Source of the DNA: an uncultured Ruminococcus sp.
GTDB taxonomy: Bacteria; Bacillota; Clostridia; Oscillospirales; Ruminococcaceae
Assembly (NCBI GenBank): GCA_945876155.1
Contig: CAMCMW010000130.1
Location: 1-5,601, forward strand
Length of the DNA stretch: 5,601 nucleotides
Reading direction: 5' to 3'
A program made the translations under genes and the position numbers. Within the stretch, counting starts at the first letter, position 1, and every line of letters begins with the position of its first letter. Under the pieces are notes generated by a model. The model made no database searches and had not been told where the DNA came from. It saw only the letters and a program-made list of their open reading frames with translations. Below, in pieces: positions 1 through 5,601 of the stretch.

Positions 1-1243
1 TATCTTCTGGTATCAAGGTTTCACTGTCTCTGAATCCGTAAATGTTTCCGGTTTTCAGACTTTCCAGCTTGATTAAGAAACCTTTCTTTCGCAGACGTTC
101 CAACTCCCGGTATACATTTCGGTTGTTTAATCCTGTTATGGACATAATGTCTGTAGTATTAATCTGTGTCCTTCCTTCTCTTTTTAATTCATTAACGGCA
201 CGTTTTACAGTATCGGCATATTTGCCAACTCTGTGGTTTGCTGTTTTTACTTCCGGTGCAGGCTTCAATGAAACCTGTGCCATTTGCTTTTCAGCCTCAT
301 ATACTTCCTGTTCTTTTTCAGATTTCTGTGTACGGAGTTCATCAATGGCAGATGACAGGAGCGTCAGATAGTATTCAATGAAGTAGGTAAGGTCACCGCC
401 GTTTTCTGTTCTGAGAATGTTGGCAATGGCATTAAAATAGCCGTAACCGTTTCGTGCAATAATCGCAGATAAACTTACAGAACTGAAAAAACTGTATCCT
501 GCACGGATAAGAATAATTTCAGAAAGTATTCTTGCCAGCCGTTCATTGCCTTCAGGGAAAGGACGGACAATCAGTATCCAAGCCTGTGAAACAGCGGACT
601 TTATAAGCGGATGAATTTTCGGGTCTGCAAGAAAATCAGTGAATTCTGAAACAAGACCTGAAATGTCAGAACTGCAGGGTACATCAAAGGTTTCTCCTCT
701 CATGGAGGGGATATCAATGCTGTCTGTCAGTCTGTAATTGCCGCCGCCGTTGTCAAGACCGTTGGTAAGGATAAATGCAAGAGTATGAAGATAATCTTCG
801 TCAATGGCATGATATATGTTGCTTGCAGCAAAATTTCCAGCCTGACGGTTGTTAAGCAGCATAAGCTCTTCAACGTCCTGGGCATCTTCGCCGCTTTGCA
901 GAAAAGCCATAGCGTCCTGAATGGAAATCTGTGCTCCCTCCATATAGCTTGTGAAAAAGACTTCTTCAATTGTAGAAACAGAATTGAACTCTTGTTCAGC
1001 AGAATGTTCAATCAGCTCTTCAACAATCTTTTCACTTGCCGCTATCATCTTATCCGTCAGAACATACCAGTAACAGTCGCCATGTATATTTCTGAGAGGG
1101 AGATTTGTTCGCTTGGAAAATCTCTCCTCAAGAATAGTATTCCATACTTCGTCTGCGTTCATTCCAAGGGGAAGACTGCAGGCGATTTCACATTTTGACA
1201 TGTACTTCTGATTGAGATATCTTAAAAGACGCTCCTTGTCCAT
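1..1243 (-). CDS. Fic-domain protein with C-terminal winged helix, catalytic His replaced by Arg (3' end beyond window)
   Basis: The frame is open from ATG 1243 to the window edge (414 codons, no stop), so the C-terminus is missing. Fic enzymes usually transfer AMP or another phosphate-containing group to a target hydroxyl. Order seen: a helical N-terminal domain; TSYMEG at residues 98-103, matching the inhibitory-helix pattern [S/T]xxxE[G/N] placed before the Fic core (class II layout); a flap-like GNYR at 168-171; the Fic signature at 227-235 reading RPFPEGNER, followed by LAR; and a winged-helix-like segment at about 360-393 (INTTDIMSITGLNNRNVYRE). Canonical Fic proteins have HPFx(D/E)GN(G/K)R, so the catalytic histidine is Arg227 (codon CGT, one base from CAT) and the G before R is Glu234. 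The metal-binding acidic residue (E231) and the GN are kept. The start is fixed by GGAGG 6 nt upstream, and the gene begins 12 nt after the preceding stop. Fic membership is near certain; AMP-transfer activity is doubtful. Confidence 0.93.
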   Translation of the reverse strand, partial: MDKERLLRYLNQKYMSKCEIACSLPLGMNADEVWNTILEERFSKRTNLPLRNIHGDCYWYVLTDKMIAASEKIVEELIEHSAEQEFNSVSTIEEVFFTSYMEGAQISIQDAMAFLQSGEDAQDVEELMLLNNRQAGNFAASNIYHAIDEDYLHTLAFILTNGLDNGGGNYRLTDSIDIPSMRGETFDVPCSSDISGLVSEFTDFLADPKIHPLIKSAVSQAWILIVRPFPEGNERLARILSEIILIRAGYSFFSSVSLSAIIARNGYGYFNAIANILRTENGGDLTYFIEYYLTLLSSAIDELRTQKSEKEQEVYEAEKQMAQVSLKPAPEVKTANHRVGKYADTVKRAVNELKREGRTQINTTDIMSITGLNNRNVYRELERLRKKGFLIKLESLKTGNIYGFRDSETLIPED

Positions 1244-1255
1244 GTTTAACCTCCG

Positions 1256-1600
1256 TTACAATATATCAGTTTTCCTTGCTTCCGAAAGATTGAAACTTAC
1301 TGCTTTGTGCATGGGAAAATAATGTCCGGTACACTTTCGTGAAATATCATCGTCCCATTTCATGTGACTACGGATTTTTCTGAGCAGTGACCTGCCGCTG
1401 ATGTCAGTGGAGATAACATTTTCAGTGGGTAAAACAATAGCCTGTGAGTCTTTTGTTCCGCAGGCACGAAGAACCAGCATTTCTTTCTTTACGTTTATGA
1501 GCAGCTGAACCTGCCGTGGTCTGCCCAGTGCGTTAAGAGTGTTTTCGTCAAGAGTAAAAAGTCCCTCTTTAAGATTAAGTGTCAGAATCATTTCATTCAT
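1256..1600 (-). CDS. Small free-standing copy of the recombinase C-terminal domain (114 aa)
   Basis: I know no named function for this protein. Residues about 14-105 follow the pattern of a domain also present in the neighbouring 233-residue protein and in the recombinase C-terminus: FTLDENTLNAL, then LLINVKKEMLVLRAC (33-47), AI (54-55), a helix LLRKIRSHMKWDDD (72-85), and a final F-strand (VSFNLSE, 101-107). It is the most divergent of the three. NP is NV, RPC is RAC, and the Trp after AI is Leu. It has almost nothing outside the domain and no signal peptide or membrane segment, so it is a cytoplasmic single-domain protein. Its ATG overlaps the previous stop as ATGA (1597-1600), and GGAGG lies 7 nt upstream, which indicates translational coupling. 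A role as accessory or modulator of the serine recombinase is inferred from the shared domain and operon only. Confidence 0.85.
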   Translation of the reverse strand: MNEMILTLNLKEGLFTLDENTLNALGRPRQVQLLINVKKEMLVLRACGTKDSQAIVLPTENVISTDISGRSLLRKIRSHMKWDDDISRKCTGHYFPMHKAVSFNLSEARKTDIL

Positions 1601-2298
1601 GTTGTTTCCTCCAGTTGTAATTGTGAGTCGTCCGACAGGGAAGTAGTCATATAGCCGTCAAGAAAATCAACCTTGGTTGACATATCATGTGTTTCTACGT
1701 CCATACCAAAACTTTTGCTCCAGTCAGCCGGCAGAATTGCATCTGTACGGGTCAGCTTACCGTTTTCATCACGCTTCTGCGGAAGAAAACATTCATTTGA
1801 GGTTAAATCAAACAAGTACATTGATTCTCCCTTGTAATGTATTTTCATACCCTGTAAACGGTAACGGTATAAAGTGTCCCAGCCCATCATTTCATAAAGC
1901 CTTTCAGCAAAAATCTTGCAGGTAATCTGCCTGCTTTTTCTCTTGTCAGACTTTACAATACACCAGCGTATTGCATCACGGGCACCGGTGTCACATGGAC
2001 GGATAATAAGCTTCTTTTCAGAAGGGTTAATAAGAAACTGAATGTATGTAGCATTTTCCAGTTTGCTTATGCAGGAATTGTTGAATGTAATGCTGTTCCC
2101 GCGGATTGTCATAGCAGGGTCAAAACGGTGGGAAATAAACTCACGTCTGACAACCTGATATCCTTCAAAGCTGAAATTGGCTTCTTCGGCTAAACGTTTT
2201 GCCTCCAGTCGTTCTTCACGGCTTAATGAAATCTGCTGCTGGGGCGGTTTCTGCTGGGGTAAATTGAATTTCTCTCCCCATGGCTGCATGCTTTCCAT
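1597..2298 (-). CDS. Protein carrying a recombinase C-terminal-like domain (233 aa)
   Basis: Visible parts: a Gln/Pro-rich stretch (residues 14-22); a charged helix (SREERLEAKRLAEEAN, 26-41); then, at about 43-170, a domain that aligns by eye with recombinase residues about 470-590. Matching blocks are YQVVRREFIS against FQVVSGDMFS, ITFNNSC against ISFNQSC, FLINPSEKKLIIRPC against LLFNPVERMIVVRPC, DAIRW against NAIEW, and LYEMMGWDTLYRYR against IYESMNWDKEYTYR. The tail (171-233) is acidic and ends in a Ser/Asp/Gln-rich segment. There is no catalytic recombinase domain, so it is not itself a recombinase. It probably pairs with, regulates or helps the recombinase on DNA (inference). The start at 2298 has GGAGG at a 6-nt spacing, and that GGAGG fuses with the previous stop as TAAGGAGG. 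A second in-frame ATG (2289) has poorer spacing. Confidence 0.88.
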   Translation of the reverse strand: MESMQPWGEKFNLPQQKPPQQQISLSREERLEAKRLAEEANFSFEGYQVVRREFISHRFDPAMTIRGNSITFNNSCISKLENATYIQFLINPSEKKLIIRPCDTGARDAIRWCIVKSDKRKSRQITCKIFAERLYEMMGWDTLYRYRLQGMKIHYKGESMYLFDLTSNECFLPQKRDENGKLTRTDAILPADWSKSFGMDVETHDMSTKVDFLDGYMTTSLSDDSQLQLEETT

Positions 2299-2304
2299 AG
2301 GTTT

Positions 2305-2312
2305 CCTCCTTA
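2305..2312 (-). promoter_or_regulatory. Fused stop codon and Shine-Dalgarno (TAAGGAGG)
   Basis: On the minus strand the TAA that ends the 238-residue gene is the first part of TAAGGAGG, a full-strength ribosome binding site for the 233-residue gene 6 nt further on. Terminating ribosomes end on the next gene's binding site, which favours re-initiation and a fixed output ratio of the two proteins. It also fixes the ATG at 2298 as the start. Confidence 0.85.
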
Positions 2313-3026
2313 CATGTATTTCTTGTGATTGCTTTCAGGCCATATCTTTTCAACAAGCAGCTTGTCAAGACAGGCGCATATTTCTTTTGCACATTCGGAT
2401 AAATTGTCTTTATCAAAGGTCTGAATTATTTCCTTGTATGCACTGTGCATCACCGCCTCGTCAAAAGCACTGTAAACCATACGGCTTGATTCGTCATGTA
2501 TTACACATTCACACCGATAAATATATCCCAGCCAGTATGCGTATGAAAGTTCTTCAATGTCAGTGTTCTCGGTTGACGGTAATTCAAGCAATGCTTTTGG
2601 AGTATGCTTTACTTCTGCTTCATAAGCCTTTGAAAGAATAAGACTTTTGTTGTCAGTTTCCTTTGCCTTTGAAACAATATCCTCAATCCAGTACAGAGAT
2701 TCAATAATTGTCCTTGGATTCTGAAGGAGTACCGGTATCTGTAACAAGCCGGTAAGAGCAGTTTCAGCTGAACAGGAGAAACAATAGTCAAGAACCCCAG
2801 CCAGCTGACTGTTCATGTAAAGGGGTACAAAATCTTCCATTTTGAATCCCATTGCTGCCGCTTCCATGAAAAGTTTGCCCTGCTTGTGACAGTATATTTT
2901 ATCCTTGTCAGTAAATGTACGCTGAGCATTCAGTACCTTGCTGTTTTCAGGTGCGGCTCTTTCCAGCCACATCATACGTTTTACATTGGCAGATAGAGGT
3001 CTGCTTTTTGATGGATCTCTGGACAT
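2310..3026 (-). CDS. Conserved-looking protein of unknown function (238 aa)
   Basis: I cannot name a family with certainty. From ATG 3026 it has a basic N-terminus (MSRDPSKSRPLSANVKRMMW), a helical region with YMNSQLAGVLDYC (residues 70-82), a segment LYWIEDIVSKAK (111-122), and a second region AYWLGYIYRCECVIHDESS (163-181) before a helical C-terminus (AVMHSAYKEI onward) with several Cys. The MNSxxAxxLD and YWxGYxYR motifs remind me, without verification, of small clostridial proteins found near DUF3791/DUF3990 (ADP-ribosyltransferase-like) genes. Here both motifs sit in one chain, as if two short proteins had fused. No signal peptide or clear membrane helix is seen. It lies 2 nt after the recombinase stop and 11 nt before the next start, so it is certainly co-transcribed. 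The start is ATG 3026, not GTG 3032, because GGAGG (3034-3038) is 7 nt from the ATG and only 1 nt from the GTG. Confidence 0.85.
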   Translation of the reverse strand: MSRDPSKSRPLSANVKRMMWLERAAPENSKVLNAQRTFTDKDKIYCHKQGKLFMEAAAMGFKMEDFVPLYMNSQLAGVLDYCFSCSAETALTGLLQIPVLLQNPRTIIESLYWIEDIVSKAKETDNKSLILSKAYEAEVKHTPKALLELPSTENTDIEELSYAYWLGYIYRCECVIHDESSRMVYSAFDEAVMHSAYKEIIQTFDKDNLSECAKEICACLDKLLVEKIWPESNHKKYM

Positions 3027-3028
3027 AA

Positions 3029-5191
3029 TCACCCCTCCGTTTCTATGATATTTTCAGTTTTTTCTTCCGGGAGTTCAGGAGGATTTTCTTTAATGTCACG
3101 CATAAGACTGTCTATGACACTGGTGTTAATCCTGTGGGATTTGTCCAGGGGACGTGCCGGTGCCAGCCACTCCTCCCAGGTTCCGATACCGTCAATACTC
3201 CGGAATGCCGACGTGTGCTTAAATGCAGGTATACCGAAAATCTTCTTGTTGATTTCCAGTTCCTTTTTTACTTGTTCAGCTATTTCAATAAGCTCCTGAG
3301 GTTCATCGTCTTCTTCAGGCGGATAGTAAAAGCTCTTAGCATCATCATTCTGCTCTTCGGCAATTTTCTGATTGTTTCTTGCAATGATAATCTCATCTTT
3401 TTTGTTAACTGCTCTGCCGATATAGTTGTCAAGGTCAAAAATCAGAATATCCTTGACAGTGTTGTCGGGGATAGGGAAGGACATAATCTGACAGGGAATT
3501 CTGTATGTATACTCCTTGTCCCAGTTCATGCTTTCATAGATAATTCTGCAAAGTGAACTTGCCCCTTTGGGTTTGCCGTTCCACTCTATTGCGTTGGGAT
3601 GACTGCTTTCGCAGGGACGTACTACAATCATACGCTCAACCGGATTAAATAGCAGTTCTGCATATGATGTTTTCATTTTTGCAGTACAGGACTGGTTAAA
3701 GGAAATGTCCTTCTGTCCGATTCTTACAACAGGTTCGTTTATTCTGCTGAACATATCACCGCTGACAACCTGAAAGGTTCTGATAACAGAGGCATTATCC
3801 TCATAATCAGAACTGCTCTGATTGTTTCCGCTTAACTCATCTTTTATTTTCTGTTCAGCTTCAGTAAGTTCACGGGCAATCTGTGAAATGCCGTGGTCAT
3901 CTATCATGCAGCCTATACGGTGACCGCTGTCAGGAAGATATTCATTTTCAAGATCAGCGTCAAGTTCTTCGTCCACAAGTCCCATTGCAATCTGTGACGC
4001 TCTGTAATAATCCTCAGCATCAAATCCAGCCCAGGAACGGTTCATGGAAATAAACCCTGCCAGTATGCCTTTGTCAATAATACGCATAGGAAGATATGAA
4101 CCTTCGTGTCCGTACCGGCGGCTGTTTAAAATCCTCTGAGCAGCATTCCATACAGCACGGGTAACAATAGCGTCATGGTGGTCGGGCTGATAGTACTTGT
4201 TTTTCTTGCCACGGTTCTTTCTTGATTTATGATCCTTGAAATTCGGGGTATATGTTTTTCTTGCAAGTACATCACCGCAGTACCGTTCATTACGCATAAT
4301 TGCCACGACACCACCGCTTGTCCAGTCGGTATTAAGGGTACCGTCTTTTTTTCTGCCGCCTGTGGGAATCTGTAGTTCAGTCAGCACACCAGCAATTTCC
4401 TCAGTACTGCTGCCGTTTAAAAGTGCAGCGTACATCCACTTGACAACCTGTGCCTGCTGCTGATTAATCTGAAGCATTTTCCTTTTACCGCCATAGCTGT
4501 CCGGTATTTCAACCTTGTCATAGCCAAACAGTGACGGAGTTAAAAATCTGCCCCTGCTGAATCTCCATTCAAGGGATAACAGCATAGCCTCGCTTTTCAT
4601 ATGGCTTTCTTCTTCTGCGACCATAGCCAGAACAAAAAGAATAATACCGCTTGTCTGTAACCCGGTATCAAGATTTTCCTGTTCAAAAAATACTCTGACA
4701 GGAGGGTCAAGATTTTTCAGTTCTTCTATGTACCCGATACAATCAAGAAGATTACGTGCAAAACGTGAAACCGCCTTTGTAATAATCATATCAATTTTAC
4801 CGGCTCTTGCGTCTTCGATAAGTTTCAGAAAACCGGGACGGTGTGCAGTGTTAGTACCCGAAAAGCCGTTGTCAACATAAGTTCCCGCATATTTCCAGTC
4901 AGGATTTGACTTTATTTTCTCCTTGTACTGACGCATCTGCAGTTCAATTGAAATTGCCTGGTCAATATCATCAGTGGAAACACGGCAGTATGCTGCCACA
5001 CGGAGAGTCTTGTTACTCTCAGCCTTTTCAGAAGCGGCAGAAATCTTGCGGATCTTACTTCCGTCCAGTTCGTCAATCTGCCTTACCAATGCGGCTTTTT
5101 GCTTTTGTCGTTCAGATTCAAAGCTTGAACCGGCGGGAACGGAACTGGGTCTGGCAGCACGTTCTTCGGCAAGCTTTCTTACATCATCCAT
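3029..5191 (-). CDS. Large serine recombinase with atypical C-terminus (720 aa)
   Basis: Site-specific DNA recombinase of the resolvase/invertase superfamily, expected to integrate or excise a mobile element through a phosphoserine-DNA link. The catalytic domain spans about residues 63-205: YCRVSTDD (68-75) carries nucleophile Ser72 and Arg70, then YVDNGFSGTNTAHRPGF (105-121), and AVSRFARN (140-147) carries Arg143 and Arg146, so the active site looks intact. The recombinase domain follows (about 219-360: LFGYDKVEI, then TGGRKKDG, SGGVVAIMRNERYCG). The zinc ribbon usual in large serine recombinases is absent: no CxxC pair occurs, and IDKGILAGFISMNRSWAGF (372-390) stands in its place. Residues about 470-590 form the domain shared with the two small downstream proteins, followed by an acidic stretch and TWEEWLAPARPLDKSHR (671-687). 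The start is ATG 5191 with GGAGG 8 nt upstream. The upstream in-frame ATG (5251) lies inside a TATAAT box. The gene leads the five-gene operon. Confidence 0.95.
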   Translation of the reverse strand: MDDVRKLAEERAARPSSVPAGSSFESERQKQKAALVRQIDELDGSKIRKISAASEKAESNKTLRVAAYCRVSTDDIDQAISIELQMRQYKEKIKSNPDWKYAGTYVDNGFSGTNTAHRPGFLKLIEDARAGKIDMIITKAVSRFARNLLDCIGYIEELKNLDPPVRVFFEQENLDTGLQTSGIILFVLAMVAEEESHMKSEAMLLSLEWRFSRGRFLTPSLFGYDKVEIPDSYGGKRKMLQINQQQAQVVKWMYAALLNGSSTEEIAGVLTELQIPTGGRKKDGTLNTDWTSGGVVAIMRNERYCGDVLARKTYTPNFKDHKSRKNRGKKNKYYQPDHHDAIVTRAVWNAAQRILNSRRYGHEGSYLPMRIIDKGILAGFISMNRSWAGFDAEDYYRASQIAMGLVDEELDADLENEYLPDSGHRIGCMIDDHGISQIARELTEAEQKIKDELSGNNQSSSDYEDNASVIRTFQVVSGDMFSRINEPVVRIGQKDISFNQSCTAKMKTSYAELLFNPVERMIVVRPCESSHPNAIEWNGKPKGASSLCRIIYESMNWDKEYTYRIPCQIMSFPIPDNTVKDILIFDLDNYIGRAVNKKDEIIIARNNQKIAEEQNDDAKSFYYPPEEDDEPQELIEIAEQVKKELEINKKIFGIPAFKHTSAFRSIDGIGTWEEWLAPARPLDKSHRINTSVIDSLMRDIKENPPELPEEKTENIIETEG
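3034..3038 (-). promoter_or_regulatory. Ribosome binding site that decides the start of the 238-aa gene
   Basis: GGAGG on the minus strand is embedded in the last codons of the recombinase. It is 7 nt from ATG 3026 but only 1 nt from the in-frame GTG at 3032, so the ATG is the functional start and the two genes are separated by 2 nt rather than overlapping. Confidence 0.8.
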
Positions 5192-5219
5192 ATATTTCAC
5201 CTCCGGATGTAAGTTAATT

Positions 5220-5237
5220 ATGGACTGTTTTGTCCAT
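5220..5237 (-). repeat. Inverted repeat ATGGAC-6 nt-GTCCAT in the recombinase leader
   Basis: Two perfect 6-bp arms are separated by AAAACA (minus-strand reading) between the proximal TATAAT box and the recombinase ribosome binding site, 28 nt upstream of the start codon. A further TGGAC lies at 5272-5276, 40 bp upstream in the same orientation. It could be an operator or an RNA hairpin in the 5' leader. An att role cannot be judged from one copy. Confidence 0.5.
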
Positions 5238-5249
5238 GAACATATTACC

Positions 5250-5255
5250 ATTATA
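5250..5255 (-). promoter_or_regulatory. Candidate proximal promoter -10 box (TATAAT)
   Basis: This is a perfect -10 hexamer facing the recombinase, about 59 nt upstream of its start codon. No good -35 is present. The best is TGGACG at 5271-5276 with a short 15-bp spacer. The AT-rich context and position fit a promoter for the five-gene operon. If used, the inverted repeat at 5220-5237 would lie at the start of the transcript. Confidence 0.45.
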
Positions 5256-5306
5256 TCTGAACTATAGCAACGTCCAGCTGACTGTAAACCGGGTAGAATT
5301 TATATG

Positions 5307-5312
5307 ATTATA
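5307..5312 (-). promoter_or_regulatory. Candidate distal promoter -10 box (TATAAT) next to the palindrome
   Basis: This is a second perfect TATAAT in the same direction. At 17-bp spacing the -35 position (5330-5335) reads ATATAT and lies inside the 16-bp palindrome at 5325-5340. A weak -35 buried in a dyad is what one expects of a promoter switched by a dimeric DNA-binding protein. No start-site data are available. Confidence 0.45.
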
Positions 5313-5324
5313 GTTGCGGAAAAA

Positions 5325-5340
5325 TTGTCATATATGACAA
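5325..5340. promoter_or_regulatory. Perfect 16-bp palindrome, probable operator (TTGTCATATATGACAA)
   Basis: The sequence is identical on both strands and begins 2 bp after the last base of the XRE stop codon, upstream of both candidate operon promoters. Its length and dyad symmetry suit a dimeric Cro/C1-type regulator such as the product of the adjacent gene. On the minus strand it is followed by TTTTT, so a weak intrinsic terminator for the XRE gene (6-bp stem TTGTCA/TGACAA, loop TATA) is the alternative. The low GC of the stem (2 of 6 pairs) makes the operator reading more likely, and both roles may coexist. Confidence 0.6.
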
Positions 5341-5341
5341 A

Positions 5342-5578
5342 TCAGCGAATTTTCTTCATCCAGTCCTTTTCACTTTCAAATGCAACTTCGTATGGATTAA
5401 GTTCTAAAACAGCACATATACGCAGACCGAGAACCATGCTTGAATTAGAAAGTTTACGGTCACCGTATTCAAATTTCTGATACTGCTGAATTGAAATACC
5501 GGAATTCAATGCAACATCAGTCTGAGACAGACCAAGTTCAATACGCCTTGCTTTTAAAATCATAGCTTCTCTGTTCAT
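5342..5578 (-). CDS. XRE (Cro/C1-type) helix-turn-helix transcriptional regulator (78 aa)
   Basis: This is a small single-domain DNA-binding protein. A five-helix HTH_3-like fold can be read: MILKARRIELG (6-16) as helix 1, LSQTDVALNSG (17-27) as helix 2, ISIQQYQKFEYGDRK (28-42) as the recognition helix and following turn, then SMVLGLRICAVLELNPYEV (47-65), where LNPYE-type endings are typical of the family. There is no sensor or catalytic domain, so control by ligand is not evident. The start at 5578 has GGAGG 6 nt upstream. The gene's own promoter lies outside the window. It stands 150 bp ahead of the recombinase on the same strand, with a perfect palindrome between them, so it likely controls that operon, itself or both (inference). 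It could be a leader gene of the same operon if the palindrome does not terminate transcription. Confidence 0.93.
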   Translation of the reverse strand: MNREAMILKARRIELGLSQTDVALNSGISIQQYQKFEYGDRKLSNSSMVLGLRICAVLELNPYEVAFESEKDWMKKIR

Positions 5579-5601
5579 TTTGTACCTCCAAAACAGTTAT
5601 T

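Noticed and set aside
42..371. Open frames on the plus strand (for example 42-371, 785-1198, 2177-2641, 3134-3556, 4906-5217)
   Set aside because: They lie antisense to well-supported genes, have low-complexity Cys/Phe/Ser-rich translations typical of antisense frames, and I could not recognise a family in any of them.
727..1011. Minus-strand frame of 94 residues inside the Fic gene, and similar ones at 2216-2416, 2609-2791 and 4126-4314
   Set aside because: They are out of frame within real genes whose own frames carry recognisable domains or are operon-coupled, so these are shadows.
1982..1989. Short palindrome CACCGGTG inside the 233-aa gene
   Set aside because: An 8-bp palindrome inside a coding region is expected by chance and has no supporting context.
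3030..3032. GTG at 3032 as the start of the downstream 238-aa gene
   Set aside because: It is only 1 nt from the GGAGG. ATG 3026 has the ideal 7-nt spacing.
5220..5237. Inverted repeat as the crossover core of an attachment site
   Set aside because: Serine integrase att sites need a second matching site, and none is visible in the window. I keep it only as an unassigned repeat.
5189..5251. Upstream ATG at 5251 as the recombinase start (740-aa version)
   Set aside because: This ATG overlaps a TATAAT box and has no Shine-Dalgarno, while ATG 5191 has GGAGG at 8 nt. The extra 20 residues would read through the inverted repeat and look non-coding.

Overview
The window looks like part of a mobile or integrated element in a low-to-mid GC Firmicute. 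A Clostridia member of the Ruminococcus/Oscillospiraceae type is my best guess. That guess rests on strong GGAGG ribosome binding sites before every gene, moderate AT bias, and a family of large serine recombinases that I associate with such gut bacteria. No rRNA, tRNA, CRISPR array or insertion sequence is visible. The genus is inference only.

Every gene I can support lies on the minus strand, so the window reads right to left. At the right edge (5342-5578) is a 78-residue Cro/C1-type (XRE) helix-turn-helix regulator. A 150-bp intergenic region follows (5192-5341). It holds a perfect 16-bp palindrome, two TATAAT boxes facing the operon, and a second inverted repeat just ahead of the recombinase ribosome binding site. 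Next comes a tightly packed five-gene run: a 720-residue large serine recombinase (3029-5191), a 238-residue protein of unknown function (2310-3026), a 233-residue protein (1597-2298), a 114-residue protein (1256-1600) and a Fic-domain protein that runs off the left edge (1-1243, at least 414 residues). The gaps between these five genes are +2, +11, -4 (ATGA overlap) and +12 nt. Each downstream gene has its own Shine-Dalgarno sequence overlapping or abutting the previous stop codon, so they almost certainly form one translationally coupled transcript.

Two things stand out. First, the C-terminal part of the recombinase and the two small proteins (233 and 114 residues) share one recognisable domain. 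The operon therefore carries three copies of what is probably a recombinase accessory or DNA/protein-interaction module, one fused and two free. Second, the last gene is a class II-like Fic enzyme with an intact inhibitory-helix motif (T98-x3-E102-G103), but the invariant catalytic histidine of the HPFx(D/E)GN signature is an arginine (R227), and the G of GR is E. A Fic protein with changed active-site chemistry, coupled to a recombinase operon, is the most unusual feature here.

A working model (inference): the XRE protein binds the palindrome and controls the recombinase operon. The recombinase integrates or excises the element, helped or controlled by the free paralogous domains. The 238-residue protein and the Fic protein act as linked cargo, for stability, signalling or defence. 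Element ends and att sites cannot be located within this window.
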